In this document: positions 53,586 to 62,481 of the stretch, piece after piece
Layout: every line of letters starts with the position of its first letter
Numbering within the stretch: position 1 is the first letter of the stretch
From: Alkalihalobacillus pseudalcaliphilus
GTDB lineage: Bacteria; Bacillota; Bacilli; Bacillales; Bacillaceae_D
DNA length: 64,000 bases
Direction: 5' to 3'
NCBI RefSeq assembly: GCF_028610675.1
Contig: NZ_JAQQWS010000001.1
Coordinates: 124,001-188,000 of the forward strand
The notes under the pieces: model-generated
What the model was told of the DNA's origin: nothing
What the model saw: the letters and a program-made list of their open reading frames with translations, nothing else
Database searches by the model: none
Translations under genes and position numbers: made by a program

Positions 53586-53678
53586 TTACCTGGAAACAAG
53601 TTTCTTCATCTCTTCATGAGATAACAAACCTAATTTATATAAAAAGTAACTGTAGACAACTTGTTTAGACTTATTCAT
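53586..53678 (-). CDS. 30-residue putative peptide
   Basis: ATG 53678 follows AAAGGAG at good spacing and the frame (MNKSKQVVYSYFLYKLGLLS, then HEEMKKLVSR) ends at TAA. It lies between repeat copy 11 and yneR. A short SHOCT-like pattern (GLLSHEEM) is suggestive only. Confidence 0.45.
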   Translation of the reverse strand: MNKSKQVVYSYFLYKLGLLSHEEMKKLVSR

Positions 53679-53851
53679 ATCTATTCTCCTTTATTTTATT
53701 TATATTCAAAAAGTGTCCTAATGTTTCCTTAGTCAAACATTTTTGTTTGAAGTAAAAATAGACAGAATGAAAGAGGATTGATAAACTATAAAAACGGGAA
53801 TAACAAGTTAATCAATAACTTTCCGTCTGGGGTAATAAGGAGTGTTTAAAA

Positions 53852-54151
53852 ATGGAAATTCAAGTATCGAAACCTGCATTACAATGGTTTAAAAAAGAAT
53901 TTGACCTAAAAGGTGAAGGTGAATACGTTCGTTTCTTCGCACGTTACGGTGGGTGTGGAGCTGTACAATCAAGCTTTTCTTTAGGGGTAAATTTAGACAA
54001 ACCGGTAACAATAGGAGCAAAAGAAGAAGTAGAAGGAATTATATTTTTTATTGAGGATAAAGATATTTGGTATTTCGATGGTCATGATTTACGCGTTAAA
54101 TATAGTCGGAAACATGAAGAAATTCAATATGAATATGAGAAGTCAGAGTAA
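53852..54151 (+). CDS. yneR: YneR-like HesB/YadR/YfhF family protein
   Basis: The 99-residue protein has the HesB-like fold signature VRFFARYGGCGAVQSSFSLG. Unlike iron-sulfur carriers of the IscA type it lacks the C-terminal CxC motif, as is usual for this subfamily. GGAGTG precedes the ATG. Function is not known. Confidence 0.82.
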   Translation: MEIQVSKPALQWFKKEFDLKGEGEYVRFFARYGGCGAVQSSFSLGVNLDKPVTIGAKEEVEGIIFFIEDKDIWYFDGHDLRVKYSRKHEEIQYEYEKSE

Positions 54152-54157
54152 TTCCAA

Positions 54158-54197
54158 TAAAGTCGAATGACTAGAAATAGTCATCGGCTTTTTCACT
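54158..54197 (+). terminator. Terminator of yneR
   Basis: AAGTCGAATGACTA / TAGTCATCGGCTT arms followed by T's. Confidence 0.78.
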
Positions 54198-54258
54198 TAC
54201 GGCAAAAACTCTTGTATTTATTTGAATGTATACGTACTGATGAAGGATGGTGAATGCA

Positions 54259-55134
54259 ATGAAGTTAGGATATGCTTGCTTAAACCTAACAATGCCTACA
54301 AAGTTTCGTACATGCCGCTTACAAACTTTAGAAACAAAAGGTATGACTTACATGAAAGAGTTAGCCTTACATAATGTTACTGAGTTAAAGAAGGTCTTGG
54401 AATGGAACATCGAACATGGAATTTATTTTTTCCGTATTACAAGTGATTTAATCCCATTTGCGACTCATGAAAAAATGATGTGGGACTGGGCAAAAGACGA
54501 TGATGTTTTAGAAATATTCCATGATATTAAAGCTTTACAAGCTAAACACCAACTAAGGCTAACCGTTCATCCAGGACAATATACAATCATTAATTCACCA
54601 AGGCGAATTGTTGTTGACAATGCACTCAAGGATTTAGATTATCATGCAAAAGTTCTACAATTAGTAAATGGGACGGATATGATTATCCACACAGGTGGAT
54701 TGTATGGAGATAAAGAGCAGGCAATGATCAGGTTTGAGCAAAAATATCGTCAATTATCCAAACAAATAAAAAGCTATTTACGTTTAGAGAATGATGATAA
54801 AATATTCTCAACAAAGGATGTTTTGGCGATTCACAAACGATGTGGGGTTCCTATATGTTTTGATATACACCATGAGCGCTGCTTCGGAACAGAGGAGAAG
54901 GAATTGAAAGAATTATTTCTTAAAGTGAGCAAAACGTGGCAAGAACTAGATTTTATACCTAAAGTACATATAAGTTCAGGTAAAAGCTCTAGTATCGATC
55001 GTTCACATGCGGATTTTATTCACCTAGCGGATTTTCAAATCCTTCAAAGAGTTTTGGCTAACGTAGACGCAGATGTGATGATTGAAGCAAAAGCCAAAGA
55101 CCAAGCGTTAACTGAATTAAGACAGCAGTTATAG
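54259..55134 (+). CDS. uvsE: UV damage endonuclease
   Basis: UvsE nicks DNA on the 5' side of UV photoproducts and starts an alternative excision repair. The 291-residue TIM-barrel metal enzyme shows LGYACLNLTMP, FRITSDLIPFATH, TVHPGQYTIINSP, IIHTGGLYGDK, FDIHHERC and HISSG, all UvsE landmarks. B. subtilis UvsE is ~320 aa. ATG 54259 has GGTGA before it; ATG 54247 (four codons earlier) is an alternative. No clear LexA box precedes it. Confidence 0.93.
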   Translation: MKLGYACLNLTMPTKFRTCRLQTLETKGMTYMKELALHNVTELKKVLEWNIEHGIYFFRITSDLIPFATHEKMMWDWAKDDDVLEIFHDIKALQAKHQLRLTVHPGQYTIINSPRRIVVDNALKDLDYHAKVLQLVNGTDMIIHTGGLYGDKEQAMIRFEQKYRQLSKQIKSYLRLENDDKIFSTKDVLAIHKRCGVPICFDIHHERCFGTEEKELKELFLKVSKTWQELDFIPKVHISSGKSSSIDRSHADFIHLADFQILQRVLANVDADVMIEAKAKDQALTELRQQL

Positions 55135-55192
55135 CAATTTCAATACATGTAGGGCTAATCATAAGTAAAAAATAAAAGAATAGGTGATCGTT

Positions 55193-55729
55193 ATGGAAAA
55201 AGGACAAAAGAATATAGAACAAGCTACATTTGCTGGAGGGTGCTTTTGGTGTATGGTTCAACCATTTGACAAGTTACCAGGAATTATCAAGGTTGAATCC
55301 GGATATATGGGTGGACATATTGAAAGCCCTACCTATGAGCAAGTGAAAACGGGTGTGACTGGCCATTATGAAGTCGTTCAAATCACATTTAACTCGGTTT
55401 TATTTTCATATGAACGTTTATTATCTTTATATTGGCCTCAAATTGATCCTACTGATCCCGATGGCCAATTTCATGATCGCGGACCACAGTATCGAACGGC
55501 GATTTTCTTTCATACTGAAAACCAAAAGCAGTTAGCAGAACGTTCTAAGATGAAAGTGGAGCAAGAAAATCGATTTAAGCAACCGATCGTTACACAGATA
55601 CTTCCAGCGAGTACGTTTTATTGTGCGGAAGAGGAGCACCAAGATTTCTATAAAAAGGAACCGGAAAATTATAAGAAAGATAGACTGCAATCGGGTCGTG
55701 ATCAATTTATTGACAAGCACTGGCATTAA
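55193..55729 (+). CDS. msrA: Peptide methionine-S-sulfoxide reductase
   Basis: MsrA reduces oxidised methionine in proteins. The 178 residues include the active Cys in TFAGGCFWCM, GYMGGH, YEVVQITFN and the C-terminal region EEEHQDFYKK. AATAGGTG precedes ATG 55193. No msrB is fused or adjacent. A terminator follows. Confidence 0.95.
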   Translation: MEKGQKNIEQATFAGGCFWCMVQPFDKLPGIIKVESGYMGGHIESPTYEQVKTGVTGHYEVVQITFNSVLFSYERLLSLYWPQIDPTDPDGQFHDRGPQYRTAIFFHTENQKQLAERSKMKVEQENRFKQPIVTQILPASTFYCAEEEHQDFYKKEPENYKKDRLQSGRDQFIDKHWH

Positions 55730-55760
55730 TAGAATCAGCTGTATTAAATCATGATTATTT

Positions 55761-55806
55761 AAAATGAAAAGATATCCAACTATAAATATGGATATCTTTT
55801 CATTTA
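55761..55806 (+). terminator. Terminator of msrA
   Basis: AAATGAAAAGATATCC / GGATATCTTTTCATTT, 16-bp arms; the repeat remnant starts at its edge. Confidence 0.85.
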
Positions 55807-55960
55807 TAAACGGTTTTGAGGAAGAGCATATTTAGCTGTAGCCCCACCACCTTTTGGAAGGTCTTAAAAGACTTTTCTCAAAAGGTTCAGCGCACCATAC
55901 CACCAGCCACCACCACCGTACAAAAAAGAGAGTGTACTTCTCAGCAAAGACTATCAACCT
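55807..55960 (+). repeat. Mosaic repeat copy 12, E-module part
   Basis: CGGTTTTGAGG, CTGTAGCCCCACCAC, GGTTCAGCGCACCATACC and AAAAAAGAGAGTGTA match the first part of copy 5. The remaining gap to 56086 is AT-rich with nothing else recognised. Confidence 0.65.
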
Positions 55961-56086
55961 ACTCAGAATGTCTGAAAAATATGACAAAATAATTATGTGA
56001 AATTATCAAACATTATGTTACAATTTTAATATAATAATATAAGCGAGCTAATTTCGCCAAGATATAAACATCAGGGGGTGGCAATT

Positions 56087-57244
56087 TTGGGACGCATCAT
56101 CAAAAGAGTGTTTGTAACATTATCAATTGTAACGATCATTTTTATTGCCACAATCGTTATTTCCGTTAATAGTATGTCAAATACTGAGGCGGGGAAAGTA
56201 CCTATTAAGACAGGTGTTCTTTTACATGCCATTAATCATAATTTAGTCACACCCGATATGAAAGTCCCGAGAATATTTGCAGGAAAAGGTACGTCCACTT
56301 TTACGCGCGAAATGGTAGAGATGCCAACCAGTGATGGTGATACTATTGACTTAAGAGTTTATCAGCCTCTAAAAGATGGTCCGCATCCGATTATTTTATA
56401 TTATCATGGTGGGGCATTTATGGAAGGGTATGGTGATATTAATACACATGATAATATTGTCCGTTCTTTAGCGGCTCGAACGAATAGTGTGGTGATTGCC
56501 GTAGGGTATCGAGTGGCACCTGATCATCCTTTTCCAACTCCTATTGAAGATAGCTATGAGGCATTAGTGTGGGCAAAACAACATGCAGAGCTATTTAATG
56601 GGGATCCAGATAAAATTGCTGTAGTAGGTGATAGTGCGGGAGGGAATTTAGCAACAGTCGTTTCATTAATGGCACGTGATCGAAACGGTCCAGATATTAC
56701 AGCACAAGCCTTATTATATCCGCTCACTACGTTTGATGATGTCGAATTTCCTTCACGTGAAAAATATGATAGTGGCTATTATTTGTTATCAAGAGCGGTT
56801 ATGTTAAAAGCTAGGGAGCAATATACGCCAGATCGAAGTAGCTGGAGTTCACCATATACATCACCACTTGATGCAAGTGATTTATCGGATTTACCGCCGG
56901 CACTCGTATTAACCGCTGAGTTCGATCCTTTACGAGATGAAGGGGAGGCTTATGCGGAACTATTAGCTAAAAATGGAAATTATGTGGAAGGGATTCGTTA
57001 TAACGGGGTCATGCATGGATTTATATCCTTTTATCAAGTGCTATATCATGGTAGTCATGGCTTAGCTGAAACCGCCAATTTCTTAAACAATCAATTAAAT
57101 GGAGATTCAGTTCATACGTCACATACCTATGAATTAGCTATTGTTGATAGTATTAGTGATGATAAGAAATGGCGTGACCAAATGGAAGCTTATGCAATTG
57201 GTACATTTTTATTAGGGAAACAATTTATGAATAGATTTGAGTAA
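56087..57244 (+). CDS. Membrane-anchored esterase/lipase, hormone-sensitive-lipase family
   Basis: The ~385-residue protein has an N-terminal membrane segment (residues ~7-27) and an alpha/beta hydrolase of the HSL type: YYHGGAFMEGYG (oxyanion hole), AVVGDSAGGNLA (nucleophile Ser), TAEFDPLRDEG (Asp) and GVMHGFISF (His). About 45 extra residues follow the usual end of the domain. TTG 56087 follows AGGGGGTGG; GTG 56078 lies within that site. Confidence 0.85.
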   Translation: MGRIIKRVFVTLSIVTIIFIATIVISVNSMSNTEAGKVPIKTGVLLHAINHNLVTPDMKVPRIFAGKGTSTFTREMVEMPTSDGDTIDLRVYQPLKDGPHPIILYYHGGAFMEGYGDINTHDNIVRSLAARTNSVVIAVGYRVAPDHPFPTPIEDSYEALVWAKQHAELFNGDPDKIAVVGDSAGGNLATVVSLMARDRNGPDITAQALLYPLTTFDDVEFPSREKYDSGYYLLSRAVMLKAREQYTPDRSSWSSPYTSPLDASDLSDLPPALVLTAEFDPLRDEGEAYAELLAKNGNYVEGIRYNGVMHGFISFYQVLYHGSHGLAETANFLNNQLNGDSVHTSHTYELAIVDSISDDKKWRDQMEAYAIGTFLLGKQFMNRFE

Positions 57245-57250
57245 AAACAG

Positions 57251-57290
57251 TAAGGCTGAAGGTTTGAGAATGAACCTTCAGCCTTTTTCA
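57251..57290 (+). terminator. Terminator of the esterase
   Basis: AAGGCTGAAGGTT / AACCTTCAGCCTT arms with T's. Confidence 0.88.
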
Positions 57291-57322
57291 TGCTTTTAAC
57301 TTTCTTTGTAATGGTTCTCTTT

Positions 57323-57562
57323 TTAGCGTTGAGCCATTTTGACAAATCGTTCTTCATTTTCAATCAGACCACAAGCCGCACATTGTATTTTTCTTTCGGG
57401 GCCTTGATAAGGTAAATGAAAGGGCTCTAATTGGTTTTGTTCATAGCTTTGCACGATATCACCAGTCTCTGGGTCAACCTTTACAGCCTTAGCGACTTGG
57501 TCGATGATATGAAATCTGCTTCGGTTTGTTTTACAGCTAGGACATGTATATGGTGTGCTCAT
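57323..57562 (-). CDS. Zinc-ribbon protein, 79 aa
   Basis: Two CxxC knuckles (TCPSC near residue 7 and QCAAC near residue 62) flank a beta-rich middle, the pattern of a zinc ribbon. AAGGAGGTGG precedes ATG 57562; the upstream in-frame extension is not needed. Function not known. Confidence 0.7.
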   Translation of the reverse strand: MSTPYTCPSCKTNRSRFHIIDQVAKAVKVDPETGDIVQSYEQNQLEPFHLPYQGPERKIQCAACGLIENEERFVKMAQR

Positions 57563-57815
57563 TACCGCCACCTCCTTTTTTGTAGTGTAACCTAGAATAT
57601 ACATTTCAACCGTTATAGGAAAAAGTGTCGAATATGTTGACTTATAAATTTCATTTACTGTAATGAGAGCTAAATGAGCCTCACCAAATTAAAAAGGGTG
57701 CATTGACATTCATGTAGAGCATGTAGGATGCTGTAATTGTGAAAAGAATACGGTACGGCAAACAAGAAAAAATGAGTAGGGATTAACCCAACTCATTCGC
57801 TATGCTTATACAATT

Positions 57816-59048
57816 TTAGAATGCCCAATTACCATCTCTAAAGATAGCTTCTTTTTTCCCGTTTTTATAAACACCATCTATATTCATTTCTGCTGAACCC
57901 ATCATAAAGTCAACGTGTGTAATACTTGTATTTAAACCATTCTGTTCAAGCTCTTCTTTTTTCATTTCTTTCCCGCCTTCAATACTGAACGCATAAGCCG
58001 AACCTAAGGCAAGGTGGTTGGAAGCATTTTCATCAAATAATGTGTTGTAGAAAAGAATATTTGTGTTCGAGATCGGCGAGTCATGTGGAACTAAAGCAAC
58101 CTCACCAATGAATTTAGATCCTTCATCCGTTTCTAATAAACGCTTTAATGTTTCATAGCCTTGCTCAGCTTCAAATTCAACAACGGCACCATCTTTAAAA
58201 GTAAGGGTAAAGTTGTCAATGATCGTTCCACCATAATTTAAAGGTTTTGTGCTTTTAACGACCCCATTAACACCTGTTTTCTTGGCACCCGTAAATACTT
58301 CTTCCGTTGGCATATTAGCGACAAACTCATGACCATCTTTATTTACACTACCACCACTAATCCAAAGATGTGTTTCTGGTAACTCAATCGTTAAGTCTGT
58401 ACCACCACCCGTATAATGGAGAGCGTGGAAATGTTTCTCATTAAGTAAACTCATCTTTTGGTCAAGTAAAGCTAAATGTGCTTTCCAAGCTTTCACGGGA
58501 TCTTCTTCGTGAATACGCGTTGCTTGGAAAATAGCTTCCCATAATTTTTCGATGGCTTCATCAGCTTCAACGTCAGGGAATACCTTTTTCGCCCAGCCCT
58601 CTGAAGGATTCGCGACAATCGACCAGCTCACTTTGTCAGCCTGGATATAGGAACGGAAACCATCCATTGCTTTGCCACTTGTCTTATTGGCGTTAGAAAC
58701 ACGTTCAGGATCAACCCCTTTTAATAGGTCTGGGTCAGCACCAGTAATACTTAAAAAAGCGGCTCCTTCTTCACATAGTTGTTCATACCCTTTTGCTAAC
58801 CATTCAGGGTACTCAAGAAAAGCTTCATCTGGTGCTAGATTGTATTTAAGACGTGTAACTTCTTCATCATTCCAATCTACATGTACATTTTTTGCTCCCA
58901 TTTCATAAGCGCGTTCCGTCACTAGACGTACTAATGGAGCAGCAAAAAGTGGTGCTCTTACGACAAGTGTTTGTCCTTTTTGAACATTGACACCAACCTC
59001 TACGGCTAAGGCAGCATATTTTTTGAGTTTTTGCTCAAACATTGACAT
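57816..59048 (-). CDS. Aminopeptidase, peptidase family M29
   Basis: The 410-residue metalloaminopeptidase resembles AmpS/PepS. Landmarks are VVRAPLFAAPLVRLV, HYTGGGTDLTIELPE, FVANMPTEEVFTGAKK (metal-binding Glu), GEVALVPHDSPIS and HVDFMMGSAEMNIDG (His and Asp ligands). GAGGGATG precedes the ATG. It is a single gene divergent from the que operon. Confidence 0.93.
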   Translation of the reverse strand: MSMFEQKLKKYAALAVEVGVNVQKGQTLVVRAPLFAAPLVRLVTERAYEMGAKNVHVDWNDEEVTRLKYNLAPDEAFLEYPEWLAKGYEQLCEEGAAFLSITGADPDLLKGVDPERVSNANKTSGKAMDGFRSYIQADKVSWSIVANPSEGWAKKVFPDVEADEAIEKLWEAIFQATRIHEEDPVKAWKAHLALLDQKMSLLNEKHFHALHYTGGGTDLTIELPETHLWISGGSVNKDGHEFVANMPTEEVFTGAKKTGVNGVVKSTKPLNYGGTIIDNFTLTFKDGAVVEFEAEQGYETLKRLLETDEGSKFIGEVALVPHDSPISNTNILFYNTLFDENASNHLALGSAYAFSIEGGKEMKKEELEQNGLNTSITHVDFMMGSAEMNIDGVYKNGKKEAIFRDGNWAF

Positions 59049-59227
59049 CGTGCATCCCTCTTTTTCTTTGAATTTTCAATTTTTTTATGTAATGACAGCA
59101 TTATCGCTTACATATATGAAGCAAAATGGTCAATATCATTCCTATTTTATCAAAGCTTAAAAATAATAGCTACCTTTCATTCTTTATGTTAGTATAAGAA
59201 AGTATGACTAATTCAATGAAGTCTACA

Positions 59228-59301
59228 AGAGGTTCGCAAACTCCCTCTATAAAAAACTATACAAGGACTCACTGAGCCAAATATGGTAGAGTCTTCTTTT
59301 T
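59228..59301 (+). promoter_or_regulatory. preQ1 class I riboswitch with terminator
   Basis: The aptamer spans 59228-59259: AGAGGTTCGC, a short loop, CTCCCTCTATAAAAAACTA. It has the P1 stem AGAGG / CCTCT and the A-rich 3' tail of the B. subtilis que-operon riboswitch. A terminator follows (AGGACTC / GAGTCTT, 59264-59293, then CTTTTTG). Binding of preQ1 should promote termination and lower queCDEF expression. Confidence 0.92.
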
Positions 59302-59380
59302 GTGTAAGTTATTTTGATTCTATTTTTGAATAATAGGAGTTGACGAACGTTCTTTCTTTGATAACAAGGAGGATACGTAC

Positions 59381-60058
59381 ATGTTAAAAGAGGAAAAAGC
59401 GGTCGTTGTCTTTAGTGGAGGTCAAGATAGTACTACTTGCTTAGTTTGGGCATTACAAAATTTTAAAGAAGTAGTAACCGTAACCTTTGATTATGGACAA
59501 AGACATCGCGATGAAATTGAATGCGCCAAAGAGATAGCAAATGAATTAGGTGTCTCATTTAAGGTGTTAGACTTGCAACTTATAAGCCAGCTATCGGCCA
59601 ATGCCTTAACAAGAGATGATATTAAAGTAGAAGCGGGTAAAGAAGGGGGACTTCCTTCAACATTTGTAGAGGGGCGTAATCATTTATTTTTATCATTTGC
59701 TGCTATTTACGGAAAACAAGTAGGTGCAAGACATATCGTAACTGGTGTATGTGAAACCGACTTTAGTGGTTATCCTGATTGTCGCGATAGCTTTATTAAG
59801 TCGTTAAATGTGACGTTAAATCTCGCGATGGATCATCAATTTGTGATTCATACCCCGCTTATGTGGTTAGATAAAAAAGAGACGTGGCAACTCGCAGATG
59901 AACTTGGTTATCTTGATTTTGTTCAAGAGAAGACATTGACATGTTATGAAGGAATTCGTGGTGCTGGCTGTGGAGAATGTCCGGCATGTGAATTAAGGAA
60001 AAAAGGTCTCGACTTATATATAAATGAAAAAAACGGGGTGCTTCACGATGATGTATAA
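59381..60058 (+). CDS. queC: 7-cyano-7-deazaguanine synthase
   Basis: QueC converts 7-carboxy-7-deazaguanine to preQ0 with ATP and ammonia. The 225 residues have the PP-loop VVFSGGQDSTTC, EGRNHLFLSFAA and the zinc-binding CYEGIRGAGCGECPACELR. CAAGGAGGA precedes the ATG. First gene of queC-queD-queE-queF behind the preQ1 riboswitch. Confidence 0.97.
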   Translation: MLKEEKAVVVFSGGQDSTTCLVWALQNFKEVVTVTFDYGQRHRDEIECAKEIANELGVSFKVLDLQLISQLSANALTRDDIKVEAGKEGGLPSTFVEGRNHLFLSFAAIYGKQVGARHIVTGVCETDFSGYPDCRDSFIKSLNVTLNLAMDHQFVIHTPLMWLDKKETWQLADELGYLDFVQEKTLTCYEGIRGAGCGECPACELRKKGLDLYINEKNGVLHDDV

Positions 60059-60473
60059 TTATTATCCGCAAACCCCGCATACTTTTCGCTTTGAGCTAAA
60101 TAAGGACATGCACCTTGCTGCTGCTCATTATATTGATGATGAAATGGCGGGGAAATGTCAAAAAGTCCATGGTCATACGTATACAATTAACATGACTGTG
60201 GTTGGTGATGAATTGGATTCGTTAGGGTTTTTAGTTGATTTCAAACTATTAAAAGACCACGTTCATAAAAAATATGACCATTCACTGTTAAATGAACATC
60301 CTGATTTCAAAGGGAAGCACCCAACGACAGAGGTAGTAGCAGAGACGATAACGACGGAGATTAATCGTTTTTTACAAAAGCAGTCCAATCAACCTGTTTG
60401 TATACAAACGATTGTACGAGAAACACCAACTAGTTATGTCGTATATCGACCTAAAGAGAGTGAGTTATCATGA
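60048..60473 (+). CDS. queD: 6-carboxy-5,6,7,8-tetrahydropterin synthase
   Basis: QueD makes 6-carboxytetrahydropterin from dihydroneopterin triphosphate. The ~141 residues show the zinc ligands in LAAAHYIDDEMAGKCQKVHGH (Cys catalytic, His pair) and the C-terminal Glu in VRETPTSY. ATG 60048 follows GGGGTG and overlaps the queC end by 11 bp, indicating coupling. Confidence 0.95.
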   Translation: MMYNYYPQTPHTFRFELNKDMHLAAAHYIDDEMAGKCQKVHGHTYTINMTVVGDELDSLGFLVDFKLLKDHVHKKYDHSLLNEHPDFKGKHPTTEVVAETITTEINRFLQKQSNQPVCIQTIVRETPTSYVVYRPKESELS

Positions 60474-61180
60474 AGAAAATTCCGGTGATGGAAATTTTCG
60501 GTCCGACGATTCAAGGAGAAGGAATGGTTATCGGACAAAAAACGATGTTTGTGAGAACGGCTGGCTGTGATTATAGTTGTGACTGGTGTGATTCTGCTTT
60601 TACATGGAATGGGACAGGTAAAAGTACGTTAATGACGGCAGAGGAAATTTGGTCAAAGCTCAAAGAAATTGGTGGTGCCAAATTTAACCATGTGACGATT
60701 TCTGGAGGAAATCCAGCATTGCATAAAGGGATAGCTTCTTTGCTTGAACTTTTAAAGGAAAATGGTGTAAAATCGGCGATTGAGACACAAGGTTCCGTGT
60801 GGCAGGACTGGCTTCAAGATATTGATGAGGTGACGATTTCGCCGAAGCCACCAAGCTCTAAAATGGTGACAGATTATCAGAAATTAGATACGATGACTTC
60901 AAATCTTACGGGTAGGAATGTGAGCTTAAAGGTTGTTGTTTTTGATGATACAGATTTTGAATATGCAACAGCTATCCATCAAAGATATCCAGACATTCCT
61001 TTCTTTTTGCAAGTTGGTAATGATGATAGTCAGACAGAAGAAAACGAGCAATTATTACAACGTCTATTAAATAAATACGAATGGCTGATTGATAAGGCCA
61101 TTCAATCGAAAGAAATGAATAACGCTAAAGTATTACCACAATTGCACACATTATTGTGGGGCAATAAACGAGGCGTATAG
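60470..61180 (+). CDS. queE: 7-carboxy-7-deazaguanine synthase, radical SAM
   Basis: QueE rearranges carboxytetrahydropterin to 7-carboxy-7-deazaguanine. The 236 residues begin EIFGPTIQGEGMVIG and carry the CX3CX2C cluster motif CDYSCDWCDS, plus TISGGNPALHKG. It overlaps queD by four bases (ATGA). Confidence 0.96.
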   Translation: MKKIPVMEIFGPTIQGEGMVIGQKTMFVRTAGCDYSCDWCDSAFTWNGTGKSTLMTAEEIWSKLKEIGGAKFNHVTISGGNPALHKGIASLLELLKENGVKSAIETQGSVWQDWLQDIDEVTISPKPPSSKMVTDYQKLDTMTSNLTGRNVSLKVVVFDDTDFEYATAIHQRYPDIPFFLQVGNDDSQTEENEQLLQRLLNKYEWLIDKAIQSKEMNNAKVLPQLHTLLWGNKRGV

Positions 61181-61192
61181 GAGGTATTTGGT

Positions 61193-61690
61193 ATGGGTGG
61201 AAGACAAGATTCAGAATTAGAAGGGGTAACATTACTAGGAAATCAAGGGACAACTTATGATTTTGAATATAATCCAAAGATTTTAGAGTCATTTGATAAC
61301 AAACATCCAAATCGTGATTACTTTGTTAAATTTAATTGTCCGGAATTTACTTCATTATGTCCAAAAACAGGCCAGCCTGATTTTGCGACGATTTATATTA
61401 GTTATATTCCTGGTGAGAAAATGGTTGAGAGTAAGTCGTTAAAGCTCTATTTATTTAGCTTCCGAAATCATGGCGATTTCCACGAGGACTGTATGAATAT
61501 CATTATGAATGATTTAATTGAGTTAATGGATCCTCGTTATATTGAGGTTTGGGGGAAATTTACGCCACGAGGTGGTATTTCGATCGACCCATATACAAAC
61601 TACGGAAAACCTGGCACGAAATATGAAAAAATTGCCGAATATCGTTTGATGAATCATGATATGTATCCGGAGCCGATTGATAACAGATAA
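61193..61690 (+). CDS. queF: NADPH-dependent preQ0 reductase
   Basis: QueF reduces preQ0 to preQ1. The 165-residue unimodular type matches B. subtilis QueF: FTSLCPKTGQPDFATI (nucleophilic Cys), the QueF motif VESKSLKLYLFSFRNHGDFH (with the Asp) and the substrate-binding Glu. GGAGGTATT precedes the ATG. Last gene of the operon. Confidence 0.97.
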   Translation: MGGRQDSELEGVTLLGNQGTTYDFEYNPKILESFDNKHPNRDYFVKFNCPEFTSLCPKTGQPDFATIYISYIPGEKMVESKSLKLYLFSFRNHGDFHEDCMNIIMNDLIELMDPRYIEVWGKFTPRGGISIDPYTNYGKPGTKYEKIAEYRLMNHDMYPEPIDNR

Positions 61691-61798
61691 TTCCTGTTGT
61701 TTTTTGAGATTTTGCTAACTATTTTTACGTGATTATTTTTAATAATCGAAATGGATTTGTGTCATGACCAGTAAATGGGATGTCACAAAAATAAGTTG

Positions 61799-61830
61799 AG
61801 CCCTCATTCTTTGGGATGAGGGCTTTATAT
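61799..61830 (+). terminator. Terminator of the que operon
   Basis: AGCCCTCAT / ATGAGGGCT arms followed by a T-rich tail. Confidence 0.8.
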
Positions 61831-62284
61831 TAATGCTCAGTCAAATCTATTGACTCTATTAAAAATTGGCTTAAATATGAGGACATCTTTGGCCCTCCAT
61901 TAAAGACTGGGGTTCCATTCCCGTCCCTAAATCCACGAGCATGCACACCTACAATTTCACTAGAGTTATTTAATATAGGTGAACCTGATTGTCCGGGCTA
62001 TGATAAAGTAATACGCTAGAAACTTCGTCAAAAATAGTGCCAAACATTCCCCATTGAGGTATTAGCTCTGTAGATGAAATTTTATCCCATGGGTAACCAA
62101 AAATACTTACTGTTTGATTTTTAATGTTTGTTACTTCTTTAAATGGAGGTGTCCCAAAAAATTGACCGATATCTATTCCTTTACTATGTGGTGCTGTTTT
62201 TACAATTACAAAATCCTCTGAGATGGCGAATGTATCATAGTAATAACTGATTATATTAAAATCTACAATATGAAAAAAATTCAT
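61830..62284 (-). pseudogene. Frameshifted, 5'-truncated V8-like serine protease gene
   Basis: On the minus strand, SEDFVIVKTAPHSK (the Asp strand), VSIFGYPWDK and QWGMFGT come from a glutamyl-endopeptidase-type trypsin fold, but the frame then reads SPDNQVHLY and stops. One base away, GQSGSPILNNSSEIVGVHAR continues to a stop at 61830, giving the expected catalytic Ser. The signal peptide and catalytic His part are missing upstream. The gene is dead by truncation and frameshift. Confidence 0.75.
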
Positions 62285-62325
62285 AACTTTCTGTTAATAA
62301 TAAAGTTGGTAATATAAGCACCTAA

Positions 62326-62481
62326 TTAATCACTATTTTTCTTAGAATATAGATAAGTTATAATTGTGATAAATAAAACTATACAAAAGATACCTAGAAT
62401 ACTATTTAAAAGATTCGGATCGTTAATAATTGGCTCTTCATAGATGTATTTTGTATTTGAAATAACAATAAACAAAGACAT
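62326..62481 (-). CDS. 51-residue membrane peptide
   Basis: MSLFIVISNTKYIYEEP leads to a hydrophobic segment (residues ~27-45) and a basic tail YSKKNSD. GCGAGGG lies about seven bases before ATG 62481. It is next to the protease remnant; function unknown. Confidence 0.55.
   Translation of the reverse strand: MSLFIVISNTKYIYEEPIINDPNLLNSILGIFCIVLFITIITYLYSKKNSD

Noticed and set aside
54150..54258. LexA box before uvsE
   Set aside because: Only a loose GAAT...GTAC resemblance, far from the consensus.
18440..55960. Regular repeats as a CRISPR array
   Set aside because: Copies are kilobases apart, vary in module order and strand, and lack uniform spacers.
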